Positions 24,206-32,618 of a DNA stretch of 41,829 bases are shown here, one piece after another. The stretch covers positions 1 to 41,829 of the forward strand of contig NZ_JALEGS010000038.1 of NCBI RefSeq assembly GCF_022763345.1, in the 5' to 3' direction. Under the pieces are notes generated by a model. The model made no database searches, was not told the origin of the DNA, and worked only from the letters and a program-made list of their open reading frames with translations. Source of the stretch: Phaeodactylibacter sp. GTDB taxonomy: Bacteria > Bacteroidota > Bacteroidia > Chitinophagales > Saprospiraceae. The translations under genes and the position numbers were made by a program. Within the stretch, counting starts at the first letter, position 1. Each line of letters opens with the position of its first letter.

Positions 24206-24829
24206 CTAATGCATGCGGTCACCCCTCAGGTCCAGCTCTTCCATGATCTCGGCTTCGCGCTCCAGGAAAGCCTTCCAGCGGGTACGGACCTTCGCTTCAT
24301 CACAGTATTGTTTGGCCAGGTCGATAAACAGACGATAATGCCCTGCTTCAGCCACCATGAATTTGTGGTACCACTCTTTCAGTTCTTCTTCCCGGATATT
24401 CAGGGAAAGCAAACGAAACCGTTCACAGCTCCGGGCTTCAATGAGTGCACAAGTTAAAAGCTTGTCCAGGAGGCGGTCTTCCCGGCTGCCGCCTTTTTTA
24501 TGGAAAGCCAGTAATTTATTGACGTATTCGTCTTTGCGCTGACGTCCCAGCTTAAGCCCGCGTTTGTCCAGCTCTTTGAGGACCATACGGAAATGCCCCC
24601 ACTCTTCGGTTACGATTGGCGCCAGTTCCCGGACCAGGTCCTCATGCTCCGGGTAGCCCTGAATCAGGGAAATACAGGAAGTGGCGGCCTTCTGCTCACA
24701 ATAAGCGTGGTCCGTGAGGATTTCCTCGAGTTCCATCTCCGCCATATTGACCCAACGGGGATCGGTGGGCAATTTCAGCCCAAGCATCTGTACAGCCTTC
24801 AGTTCTTCTTCTCGGGTTCTAACATCCAT
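24206..24829 (-). CDS. miaE: tRNA-(ms2io6A)-hydroxylase MiaE
   Basis: This 207-residue ferritin-like non-haem diiron enzyme hydroxylates the isopentenyl group of ms2i6A37 in tRNA. The six metal ligands of the family are visible: Glu45 (YCEQKA), Glu76 and His79 (EEWGHF), Glu131 (IEARSCERF), and Glu161 and His164 (AEAGHYRLF). Length agrees with the family. It begins 43 bp after the end of the secreted coiled-coil gene on the same strand and has a TATATTTG -7 element of its own, so it may be expressed independently. No miaA or miaB is in the window. Confidence 0.9.
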   Translation of the reverse strand: MDVRTREEELKAVQMLGLKLPTDPRWVNMAEMELEEILTDHAYCEQKAATSCISLIQGYPEHEDLVRELAPIVTEEWGHFRMVLKELDKRGLKLGRQRKDEYVNKLLAFHKKGGSREDRLLDKLLTCALIEARSCERFRLLSLNIREEELKEWYHKFMVAEAGHYRLFIDLAKQYCDEAKVRTRWKAFLEREAEIMEELDLRGDRMH

Positions 24830-24859
24830 AACTCAGTGGTGGTAATTTATTGCGGAGGG

Positions 24860-24867
24860 CAAATATA
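24860..24867 (-). promoter_or_regulatory. -7 promoter element before miaE
   Basis: On the minus strand TATATTTG (24860-24867) matches the Bacteroidota -7 consensus TAnnTTTG and lies 30 bp upstream of the miaE ATG. No good TTG is seen at the -33 position. Confidence 0.3.
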
Positions 24868-24872
24868 GCCAA

Positions 24873-26033
24873 TCAACGAGACTCCAGGCACTGAATCTGA
24901 TGCATAAACAGCCCCGGATGGTAAGTTTCGTACTCTTCGTAGCCACTGCTCCATCCCAGTATGATTTTATCCAGCTCGAAACGCTTGAGCAGATTGATCT
25001 GGCTTTGGTCTATTGGATAGATGACCCGGTAAGTCAGCTCGCCAGTCTTTTCATTGAGCACGCCATTGCTTCCGTTACCAGCCAGGAGCTTGACATACTG
25101 ATTATTGAGCGTCATCATAACCAGGAAAGAGCCCTTCTGAATCGTACCATACAGGCTTTGTGCATTGTCCATCGCAAAAGTAAACTCAATGGAAACAAAG
25201 CGGTAGCCTCCCAGTTGATTGAAAGCAGCCCGGCAGGTAAGGTACTCTTTGCCATTGAGCACGGGCCGGAGCCGTTCGGTTGGGGTATGGGTGAACAACA
25301 ACTCTTCCTTCTGGCTGACCTGATACTTGCCGCTGGAATTGACGCCCTCAAACTCAAAGGCGCAGTTGTATTCAGGGAACTGCACTACTTCATTGGTATG
25401 GCCAAAGGGGCGGTAATCATCGTCGAGCAGCACATTTTCGTAGGAATCGGAGGAAATCACATCTATCCCTTCAAATTGCTGCAGCTCCAGCCTTTTCCGG
25501 TCCTGCTCTTGCTGATAAGCCTCCACATAGGTATGGTTATCCCGAATCTGCCGGGCGTTGGCGGCTTCTTGCTGTGCCATTCGGGCCTCCCTTAAGGCAA
25601 TGGATTCGATTTCCCGGGCATTTTTCAGCCGTTCCTCCAGCTGCAGGATCTGTTCTGTATTATTTTCCTTAGTCATAGCGGAGTCTAGCTGCTCCTGCAA
25701 AGAAAGAGTGTGGTCGCGTGCCTCGTCTGCCCGCTGCCGGGCAATTTCTGCAGCCTGCTGTGCGAGCTGGGCTTTTCGGTCCGCCACACGGCGCAAATCT
25801 TCAGATGTGATGACCGTAGCTCCGGGCAGCGGGGTCACCTCAACATCAAGCACAGCGTGGTCAGGGCCTACGGCTTCTCCTTCCGGGATTGGCATGAGAT
25901 AGGCGCGTTTCCCTTCCGCATTTAGGACATAAGGCCGTGCTTTTTCGTCGTATAATACCTCATCCTGAGCAGAAGCATTGCTGATTAGCAGTCCATAGAG
26001 CAGCAGGATGGCGAAAAATGCTTTAATTTGCAT
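24873..26033 (-). CDS. Secreted coiled-coil protein of unknown function
   Basis: This 386-residue exported protein has a signal peptide (about 1-22, ISNASAQ). A short N-terminal segment is followed by a long Ala/Gln/Arg-rich coiled coil (about 80-190, with AQLAQQAAEIARQRADEARD and EARMAQQEAANARQIR). The C-terminal domain is beta-rich (about 210-386) with two or three Cys (YNCAFEF, LTCRAAF, IQCLES). I recognise no family for the C-terminal domain. The coiled coil resembles that of periplasmic or surface scaffold proteins. It is followed 43 bp later by miaE on the same strand and is divergent from the prolyl-oligopeptidase-like lipoprotein. The start is set by the signal peptide. Confidence 0.65.
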   Translation of the reverse strand: MQIKAFFAILLLYGLLISNASAQDEVLYDEKARPYVLNAEGKRAYLMPIPEGEAVGPDHAVLDVEVTPLPGATVITSEDLRRVADRKAQLAQQAAEIARQRADEARDHTLSLQEQLDSAMTKENNTEQILQLEERLKNAREIESIALREARMAQQEAANARQIRDNHTYVEAYQQEQDRKRLELQQFEGIDVISSDSYENVLLDDDYRPFGHTNEVVQFPEYNCAFEFEGVNSSGKYQVSQKEELLFTHTPTERLRPVLNGKEYLTCRAAFNQLGGYRFVSIEFTFAMDNAQSLYGTIQKGSFLVMMTLNNQYVKLLAGNGSNGVLNEKTGELTYRVIYPIDQSQINLLKRFELDKIILGWSSGYEEYETYHPGLFMHQIQCLESR

Positions 26034-26219
26034 GCTATGAAGTTTTTATACGGTTGCCAATGGCCTGCTTTCTTACCCACATTGACAGTAGCAGAAGAAT
26101 AAGTAAAAACGGGCAGGCAACCCCGGGCTAAAGAAGCTACACTTAAGCCTGGAACGCTCAAGATAGCCATTAATTGAGATTCGGGTCGAGTAAATGGAAC
26201 AAACCAAAATTATAACCTA

Positions 26220-28343
26220 ATGAAAAATACGGGCTTATTGCTTTTATGTTGCGCAGCATTGCTACTCTTTGCCTGTCAATCCGGCTCACCGGAACAGGCT
26301 TATGACTTTCCGCACATACCGGTTTCTTACCCCGATACGCCAAGAGATACCGCCAGGAGCAATGATTTTTCAGGTTATAAAGTAACCGCACCTTACCAGT
26401 GGCTGGAACAACCCGATTCTGCACAAACGAAAGCATGGACTGCTGCCCAGTCAAAAATGGCTCGCTCCTACCTCGACCAGTTGCCAGGACGTGAGGTGCT
26501 GAGTCAGGAAATCTCACAGTTGAGCGACTATAGCGTAATCTCTCCGCCCCAGCTGATCAACGGTGCCTACTATTACATCAAGTCAGAACGAGGCGTATGT
26601 AAAGGGCTTTTCCGGAGGGATAGCCTGAATGCTCAGGAAGAACAACTGATCAATCCGGAAAGCCTGGGCTGGCCAACCTCAGCTGACATTACCAGCTTGA
26701 GGCCCTCTCCGGATGGAGCACTGCTGGCCCTAAAGCGGTCCGTAGCTCATTCCGAATGGGAAGACATTCTCTTGTTCGACCTTCAGCAGGAGAAGTTCTT
26801 GTCAGATACTCTGCAGTTTGTCCGGCATAGCAATATCACCTGGTACGGCAGTGGGTTTTTCTACAGCCGTTATGCCCACCCTGGTAGCGCCACCGAGCCT
26901 TACCTTTTTCAGCAGGTCTACTACCATCGCCCGGGTACCGATCAATCAGAGGACGAGCTCATTTATGCCGACCGCAGCGACCCCAGGTTTAGGTTTGAGG
27001 TGCACCTGAGCACAGCGCAGGACTACCTTGTACTACTGGTCTCTGACACGGATGGGCATCAGGCGGTCTATGGCCGGCCAGCCAGGAAGACGGACGCGGC
27101 CTTTACAACCATTGCTGAGGGCCTGGAATACCAACTGGAGTGGGCAGGTGCCGATGCCTCAGGGTTCTATCTTATCACCAACCTTGATGCCCCGAACCGC
27201 CGCTTGGTCCGGGTCGACCCCGACCTTCCTGCCCTGAACTACTGGGAGACTATTTTGCCGGAAAGCTCCTCACCACTGTCATCCGTGCATTGGGCGGACG
27301 GCAATCTATTGGCTGTATACCAGGGCGAAACCGGCAGCGCCATGGCGTTATACAGTACTAAAGGAAAGCTGCTAAAACGTCCGAAACTGCCTGAAAACGG
27401 CTTTGTTATGGATATCAGCAGCCGGTACGATGATCCAAACGCTTTTATTAGCTATGGCAATATTCTGGAGCCCCCTCAGGTCTACCACCTTGATCTTGAA
27501 GCAGAGCGGATGAACGCATTCCACACCCCGGTCACTATCCTAAAGCCCGGCAATTTTGAAACCCGCCTGGTGCGGTTGGAAAGCTACGATGGCACCCCCA
27601 TCAACATGTATGTGGTTCACACGAGGGAATTAAAATTAAATGGTCAACATCCTGCCCTTATTTTCGCCGGTGGGCGTCAGACCGGCCCTTTTGCGCCTAT
27701 GTACGATGCCCAGGAACGGCTGATGGCACAGCTAATGCTGAGGCAGGGCGGCATTTGTGCGATTCCCGCCCTCAGAGGGGGCAGCGCCCTCAACACCAAA
27801 CTCCGCCGGGCAGGACAGCGGGAATATAAGCAGAATACGTTCGACGACTTCCAGGCCGCTGCCGAATACCTGATCGCCAATCAATACACATCAGCCAACC
27901 GGCTTGGAGTATACGGTGAAGGGCATGGCGGGCTGATTGCCAGCGCAAGCCTGGCGCAACGCCCCGACCTCTTCGGAGCGGTTGCAAGTGTTGATGGGCT
28001 GTACGACCTGCTCCAATATCCGGAGTTTGGATCCGGGTGGAAGTGGTTGCCCGAATTCGGAGCTCCTGACGACCCCAAACAGTTTGATCCTATTTTCGCC
28101 TATTCGCCTGTGCATAAAATACCTGCAGACCGCTATCCGGCGACGATACTCACAGCCCACCTCAATAGTGATGTGGTTATGCCCGTGCATACCTGGAAAA
28201 TGGGTGCTGCGCTTCAGTACCAGCAAACCGGCAAAGCACCGGCGCTCATTTATCCGGTCCGGCAGGCACAGGCATTTGATGAAACAGCAGCAGATATAAT
28301 GGCGTTTCTATTATACCACTTAAAAACGCCCGTGCAGGAATAA
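26220..28343 (+). CDS. Prolyl-oligopeptidase (S9A)-family lipoprotein, catalytic residues lost
   Basis: This 707-residue protein has a lipoprotein signal (LLFAC, Cys19), so it is membrane-anchored outside the cytoplasm. The family hallmark PYQWLEQPDSAQTKAW (about 60-75) starts the fold, followed by a seven-bladed propeller (about 120-450) and an alpha/beta-hydrolase domain (about 455-707) with RGGSALNTKLRRAGQREYKQNTFDDF. However, the nucleophile motif GGSNGG is GEGHGG: the Ser position is Gly568. The AGHG motif of the catalytic His is replaced by AQAF near residue 685, and the Asp loop (DDRV in active enzymes) reads NSDV (649-652). It is therefore very probably an inactive pseudo-peptidase, perhaps a binding or sensing protein. 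The frame is intact, so this is not a recent pseudogene. cdaA starts 9 bp downstream. Confidence 0.85.
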   Translation: MKNTGLLLLCCAALLLFACQSGSPEQAYDFPHIPVSYPDTPRDTARSNDFSGYKVTAPYQWLEQPDSAQTKAWTAAQSKMARSYLDQLPGREVLSQEISQLSDYSVISPPQLINGAYYYIKSERGVCKGLFRRDSLNAQEEQLINPESLGWPTSADITSLRPSPDGALLALKRSVAHSEWEDILLFDLQQEKFLSDTLQFVRHSNITWYGSGFFYSRYAHPGSATEPYLFQQVYYHRPGTDQSEDELIYADRSDPRFRFEVHLSTAQDYLVLLVSDTDGHQAVYGRPARKTDAAFTTIAEGLEYQLEWAGADASGFYLITNLDAPNRRLVRVDPDLPALNYWETILPESSSPLSSVHWADGNLLAVYQGETGSAMALYSTKGKLLKRPKLPENGFVMDISSRYDDPNAFISYGNILEPPQVYHLDLEAERMNAFHTPVTILKPGNFETRLVRLESYDGTPINMYVVHTRELKLNGQHPALIFAGGRQTGPFAPMYDAQERLMAQLMLRQGGICAIPALRGGSALNTKLRRAGQREYKQNTFDDFQAAAEYLIANQYTSANRLGVYGEGHGGLIASASLAQRPDLFGAVASVDGLYDLLQYPEFGSGWKWLPEFGAPDDPKQFDPIFAYSPVHKIPADRYPATILTAHLNSDVVMPVHTWKMGAALQYQQTGKAPALIYPVRQAQAFDETAADIMAFLLYHLKTPVQE

Positions 28344-28352
28344 ACCGCGTAC

Positions 28353-29147
28353 ATGATTTACCTCTTCGATATTGGTTTTTTGCCGGTCAGAATCTGGGAT
28401 GTGCTCGACATCATCATTGTCGGGTACCTGATGTACCAGATTTACAAGTTGCTGCGCGGCAATATTGCCTTTAATATCTTTGTGGGGGTCCTAACCCTGT
28501 ATGTGGTATGGTGGTTGGTCAACCAGCTGGAAATGGACCTGCTTTCGGCCGTTTTAGACCAGTTTGTGAGCGTGGGCGTCATCATTATCATCATTATTTT
28601 CCAGCCTGAGGTGAGGCGCTTTTTGTTGTTCCTGGGCAATACCACCCTGCGGCAGCGCTCCAACTTTTTGGGGCGGATTCTGGACCGCAACCTGGAAAGC
28701 ACGGAGGAGAAAGTACGGCAGTTGCGCGCCCTGCGCTCTGCAATCGTGCGCATGAGCAAACGCAAAACAGGAGCACTGATCGTTCTGGCTGGTAATCTTG
28801 ACCTTGAAGGGCTGGTCAGTTCTGGCGTGGCTATGGATGCAGATATCACGGAGCCCTTGCTGGAGAGCATTTTCAACAAACACAGCCCACTGCACGATGG
28901 CGCCGTTATTGTAAGCAATGGCCGGCTGCAATCTGCCAGCTGCGTATTGCCGGTATCCGAGAACCCCAACCTCCCGAGCAGTGCGGGCTTACGCCACCGG
29001 GCAGCAGTGGGTATCACGGAGCGGGCGAATGTAGCAGCTTTTATCGTATCTGAGGAAACTGGGCAAATATCTATTGCTGTAGAGGGCGAGCTGCGCCGTA
29101 AACTCGATGAGCAGGAACTGAAATCATTATTGAGTGAGTACTACTAA
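28353..29147 (+). CDS. cdaA: Diadenylate cyclase CdaA (c-di-AMP synthase)
   Basis: This 264-residue membrane enzyme condenses two ATP to c-di-AMP. Three N-terminal membrane segments are visible (about 14-32, 39-58 and 66-84, the last with VGVIIIIIIFQPE). A DAC domain follows with DGAVIV (182-187) and GLRHRAAVGI (212-221); RHR is the nucleotide-binding motif, with Leu where many enzymes have Thr. It has the usual CdaA length. It starts 9 bp after the prolyl-oligopeptidase-like lipoprotein and overlaps the GNAT gene by 14 bp, so the three genes probably form an operon. The usual partner CdaR is not present in the window. c-di-AMP controls potassium and osmolyte balance and wall homeostasis. Confidence 0.93.
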   Translation: MIYLFDIGFLPVRIWDVLDIIIVGYLMYQIYKLLRGNIAFNIFVGVLTLYVVWWLVNQLEMDLLSAVLDQFVSVGVIIIIIIFQPEVRRFLLFLGNTTLRQRSNFLGRILDRNLESTEEKVRQLRALRSAIVRMSKRKTGALIVLAGNLDLEGLVSSGVAMDADITEPLLESIFNKHSPLHDGAVIVSNGRLQSASCVLPVSENPNLPSSAGLRHRAAVGITERANVAAFIVSEETGQISIAVEGELRRKLDEQELKSLLSEYY

Positions 29148-29688
29148 ATTACCTGAGGGGATACAGTTGGAACGAGTAGAAGAGTTCGCCTTGACCCCGC
29201 CACAACACCTTGGTATACAACAGCTTCTTAAGACCGCTTTTCCCGGCTATCCGGATCGCACCTTTTACCGGCAGCTGCCTGATTTTCGCTATCTGGGTTT
29301 TAAGGAGGGTAAACTAATGGCACATATGGCAGTCGAGCACCGCCTCCTGCACAATGCCGGGCAAGTGTTCCCTGTTTTTGGGGTGATAGACCTTTGCGTG
29401 GACCCCCAGTTTCAGCGACGACGTGTTGCCAGTTACCTACTGGACCAATTGACCAGACTGGGCCGGGCTCATCAGATTGACTTTTTGGTTTTAATCGCCA
29501 CCCAGCATCAGCTTTACCTGGACAATGGTTTCCAGCTTGTGAGCAACCCCTGCGTGTGGATGATGATCTCCGGTGATCAGTCTATGGGGCTGACCCGCCG
29601 CTCGGTGAAGCATTCTCTGATGGTCAAGCCGTTAAGTGATCAACAATGGAAAGAGGGGCTGGTCGACTTTCTAGGGCCTATTTTTTAA
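29134..29688 (+). CDS. GNAT-family N-acetyltransferase
   Basis: This 184-residue protein shows the GNAT core: GVIDLCVDPQFQRRRVASYLLDQL (about 84-107), with the acetyl-CoA pyrophosphate loop QFQRRRVA in place of the usual Q/R-x-x-G-x-G/A, then IDFLVLIATQHQLYLDNGF (about 111-129). The start is a GTG that overlaps the end of cdaA by 14 bp; no ATG is available before residue 62, so GTG is favoured. Substrate unknown. It is likely co-transcribed with cdaA and ends 5 bp before the stop of the convergent YCII lipoprotein gene. Confidence 0.75.
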   Translation: MSTTKLPEGIQLERVEEFALTPPQHLGIQQLLKTAFPGYPDRTFYRQLPDFRYLGFKEGKLMAHMAVEHRLLHNAGQVFPVFGVIDLCVDPQFQRRRVASYLLDQLTRLGRAHQIDFLVLIATQHQLYLDNGFQLVSNPCVWMMISGDQSMGLTRRSVKHSLMVKPLSDQQWKEGLVDFLGPIF

Positions 29689-29693
29689 TGTGG

Positions 29694-30203
29694 TCAGATA
29701 TCAATCTTTGCGACCTGTTCGTGCAGCTCATTGACTTTCATTAGAGCTGCCGAACCGTACCAGGGCCGGAGCTCCATGCGCAGCGTACCGGCCTTGATTG
29801 CCGGATCCGTATTGGTAAGCGCCTCCGCTTCAGCAACCGTTCTGACATCAAATACGTATATGCCCCGCAGGTCCTGCCTGTCCATAAACGGTCCGGCCAG
29901 GACCAGGTCGCCAGCTTCTGCCATACGGGTAATATTATCGAGGTGAGCACGCTGCAGCTCAGCCCGTTGAAGAGAATCCAGCCCGGTAGCTGTTCCCCGG
30001 TACAGGAAAGCCATCACGTAGACCTTCATACCGTAGTCATCCGCACCCAGCTCTTGCGCCAGGAGGCTGTCGTAAGCGCTACCCACCGGCCGGTTGGCTT
30101 CTTGGGGGCTTTCCGGGGTTTTTGATGCGGTCTCTACAGGACCCTGCCCGCAGGAGCTTACTAAGAAGGTGAGCAGGGACAGTAAGGTAAGGTGCTTTTT
30201 CAT
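29694..30203 (-). CDS. YCII-domain lipoprotein
   Basis: This 169-residue protein has a lipoprotein signal (LVSSC, Cys18), a Pro/Glu-rich linker (about 20-45) and a YCII-like domain (about 58-160) with MKVYVMAFLYRG, HLDNITRMAEAGDLVLAGPF and RGIYVFDV. YCII proteins are small ferredoxin-like domains, usually cytoplasmic, with a conserved His (here in RAHLDNI) and proposed hydrolase or dehydrochlorinase activity. The lipidated form is less common. It is convergent with the GNAT gene (5 bp apart). The function is unknown. Confidence 0.75.
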   Translation of the reverse strand: MKKHLTLLSLLTFLVSSCGQGPVETASKTPESPQEANRPVGSAYDSLLAQELGADDYGMKVYVMAFLYRGTATGLDSLQRAELQRAHLDNITRMAEAGDLVLAGPFMDRQDLRGIYVFDVRTVAEAEALTNTDPAIKAGTLRMELRPWYGSAALMKVNELHEQVAKIDI

Positions 30204-30375
30204 ATGTAGTTGGTTTTGTATAGGAAGTTAAGGCTTTTCCGTGCATTCCCAAATTTCTTTTCCGCCTTACATCATTAAATGGCCGCCTCACACATCCAAA
30301 CCCGGCATTGAGTCATCGGCACTTGTTTCTTTCGAGCTGAAAGCCCATTTTTGATTAGACTTAAAATCACCCGAT

Positions 30376-32034
30376 ATGAAAAATTTCACCTTTGCTGCCA
30401 TCGCAGCACTCTGTTTTCTGTGGCCCCTGTGGATTGGGGCGCAGTGCCAACCGGCCATTTCCGAATACCCACTTACGGGCCCGGGCATCAACACCCTGTT
30501 TAATCAGGGAGGGCTTTGGACCAATGGATATGGCTACAGTCCCAGCGGCGAACTTAGTGGACCTATTGCAAGCACCATTCGAACAGGCGCCCTTTGGATG
30601 GGTGGCTATGATAACGACGGGAAGCTTAAGCTAGCCTCGGAGATTCCCACCAATGGAGGTAACAGTCCCTACCTCGCAGGACCACTGGACTTGGAGACAG
30701 GCCTTCCTGACGCACAGAGCTGTGCCAATTTTGACCGGTTTTGGCCCATTACCCAGTTGGAAATTGATTTTTTCCTGGAAGACATTGCCGATGGGCAGCT
30801 TAATGATTTTCACCTAAGTGTACAGTCTTGGCCAGGCAGGGGCAACCCTTTGTCTGATGACAACAATGGCTTTGGAATACCGGAGCGAGACTTTGCCCCC
30901 TTTGTGGATACCAATAACGATGGCATCTACAATCCTTTAGATGGCGACTACCCCGCTATCCAAGGGACCTCCGCGATTTACTGGGTTTACAACACCTACA
31001 TCGAGGAACCCCCGGTTGCCAACCGCCCAAGTCTGGAAGTACATGCTATGGCCCAGTCTTTTGAGATTGAGAGCCAGGTAATGGACAAAACCACCCTATA
31101 CGATTTTACCATATACAACCGCGGGAGTGACCTGACTGACTTTGTAACCAGCCTTTGGATGGATACTAAAATTGGCTGCGATATTGACGATTACCTTGGG
31201 ACGATTCCGGATCAGAACACCGTCATGATTTACAACAAAGATGCATCTGACGGGCTGTTTGGCTGTAATTGTGGCACCAGTATTAATACCTACTGCCAGG
31301 AACCACCACTTATGGGCATCCGGCAATTGTCCTGTGCCCCGGATGGAGCACAGCCGCTAGGTTCAACGATGTACTTTCTCAACAGTCTTGCTTCAGAAGG
31401 GCTACCCTTTCAGGTTACTCAACCACTCAACAAGGAACAGGAATTCCAATTTATGAATGCCCGCTGGAAGGATGGCTCCCCGCTCACCAAGGGCAGTGCC
31501 GGCGTCAATCAATCCGAGACCACCAATTATGTGTTTGATGGGAACCCGGCAGATGCAGAAGGCTGGAGTATGTGCGCCGTGGGCGTACCGGATATTAACT
31601 TCTCTGTATTGCTGAACAGTGCTCCAATCGATCTAAATAATGGTGAAAAAATCAACGTGAGCTATGCCCTATTCATGATGGATGAAGTGCCACTCCCCTG
31701 CCCCGATGCAGCCATTGTAGGGCAAAGAAGCGAACAGATTTGCAATTTCCTCAACGGGGTCACTTCCACGCAAAACGTCCCGGTAAATTCCAAGCTTACC
31801 CTCTCGCCCAACCCAGCCACTAATTGGGTGCAAATCACAACTCCCGAAGCTCTTGCAGAGAGGCTTTCGGCTGTGCAGGTTTTCGATGTAAATGGGCGTG
31901 AAGTGATGCACCAAAATGTGGAGGCATCAGCCAACCCAACGATAAATGTGGCACCCTGGCCACAGGGAGTCTACTTTTTCCAGGCGATCACTGAGAAAGG
32001 GCACCGGTATTCAGGGAAGTTTCTAAAGTATTGA
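30376..32034 (+). CDS. T9SS-exported protein with type A sorting domain
   Basis: This 552-residue protein has a signal peptide (about 1-21, LWIGAQ) and a C-terminal T9SS type A sorting domain (about 472-552, LSPNPATNWVQI ... QGVYFFQAITEKGHRYSGKFLKY). The main body belongs to a Bacteroidota family of unknown function with the segments GGLWTNGYGYSP, GALWMGGYDNDGKLKLA and FWPITQLEIDFF. A calcium-binding-type loop DTNNDGIYNPLDGDYPA (about 177-193) is present. It should be surface-exposed or secreted; a structural or adhesin role is possible but unproven. A strong terminator follows. Confidence 0.85.
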   Translation: MKNFTFAAIAALCFLWPLWIGAQCQPAISEYPLTGPGINTLFNQGGLWTNGYGYSPSGELSGPIASTIRTGALWMGGYDNDGKLKLASEIPTNGGNSPYLAGPLDLETGLPDAQSCANFDRFWPITQLEIDFFLEDIADGQLNDFHLSVQSWPGRGNPLSDDNNGFGIPERDFAPFVDTNNDGIYNPLDGDYPAIQGTSAIYWVYNTYIEEPPVANRPSLEVHAMAQSFEIESQVMDKTTLYDFTIYNRGSDLTDFVTSLWMDTKIGCDIDDYLGTIPDQNTVMIYNKDASDGLFGCNCGTSINTYCQEPPLMGIRQLSCAPDGAQPLGSTMYFLNSLASEGLPFQVTQPLNKEQEFQFMNARWKDGSPLTKGSAGVNQSETTNYVFDGNPADAEGWSMCAVGVPDINFSVLLNSAPIDLNNGEKINVSYALFMMDEVPLPCPDAAIVGQRSEQICNFLNGVTSTQNVPVNSKLTLSPNPATNWVQITTPEALAERLSAVQVFDVNGREVMHQNVEASANPTINVAPWPQGVYFFQAITEKGHRYSGKFLKY

Positions 32035-32045
32035 TTTTTTAACCT

Positions 32046-32088
32046 AACAGGAAAAACCAGGCGTTACATCCGCCTGGTTTTTCCTGTT
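32046..32088. terminator. Bidirectional rho-independent terminator
   Basis: A perfect 18-bp inverted repeat (32046-32063 with 32071-32088) with a 7-nt loop contains an A5 run in the left arm and a T5 run in the right arm, and is followed by TTTT-rich sequence. It lies between the convergent T9SS cargo gene and the small lipoprotein gene. Confidence 0.85.
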
Positions 32089-32090
32089 TT

Positions 32091-32537
32091 TCAGTAGTTA
32101 TACTCTAGCACTTCATCGTAACCTTCCAGCTGAAGAAGGACAGTAGAATGCGACCCGGAGCGAAGCGGGGTCAAATCAAAAGTCTTGGTGTAGACGAGTA
32201 GCGCCTCGCAGTCATCGTCGTCCTTGAACCCCACCCTGATAGAACGGGTAGGTGGGAGGCTATCACCTTCGCCCGTACTGGCGAAAAGATGAGCTTCCAC
32301 TTCTCCGCATCCACCTCCATAACGGAAGGTCACGTCCAGGCAATCGTCAAAAATGAAGGCATTGGAAATCATCAGTTCATCGTCTGGCCCATTCTCATAC
32401 AGGTCGTCACTCACTTGTACTTCTTCTTCACAGGTCCCTGTTGGACAAATGATTAATCCGTCGTCCTCTGATTGCTCACAGGCCCAGACCAGGGTGGAGA
32501 GGATCAGTACGGCAGTCCTAATTTTCAGCATTTTCAT
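32091..32537 (-). CDS. Small lipoprotein of unknown function
   Basis: A predicted 148-residue protein starts at the Met that gives a proper lipoprotein signal (MKMLKIRTAVLILSTLVWAC, Cys20). Upstream in-frame residues to 32594 would place the signal peptide internally. The mature part is acidic with several Cys (ICPTGTCEEE, DDCLDV, GGGCGEVEAHLF, DDDCEALLVY), perhaps forming disulfides in a small beta-sandwich. I recognise no family. It is convergent with the T9SS cargo gene and lies just downstream of the aspartate kinase gene on the same strand. Confidence 0.6.
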   Translation of the reverse strand: MKMLKIRTAVLILSTLVWACEQSEDDGLIICPTGTCEEEVQVSDDLYENGPDDELMISNAFIFDDCLDVTFRYGGGCGEVEAHLFASTGEGDSLPPTRSIRVGFKDDDDCEALLVYTKTFDLTPLRSGSHSTVLLQLEGYDEVLEYNY

Positions 32538-32618
32538 CGGATGATTGTTTTCGTGTACAGACGAAAAGCCGGACCAAAGGGTTGGGCAGCACATCCGATA
32601 AAAATGCTTCCGAGAGGT

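Noticed and set aside
26220..28343. Calling the prolyl-oligopeptidase-like gene a pseudogene
   Set aside because: The frame is complete, the lipoprotein signal and fold are intact, and only the catalytic residues are changed; it is better described as a pseudo-enzyme.
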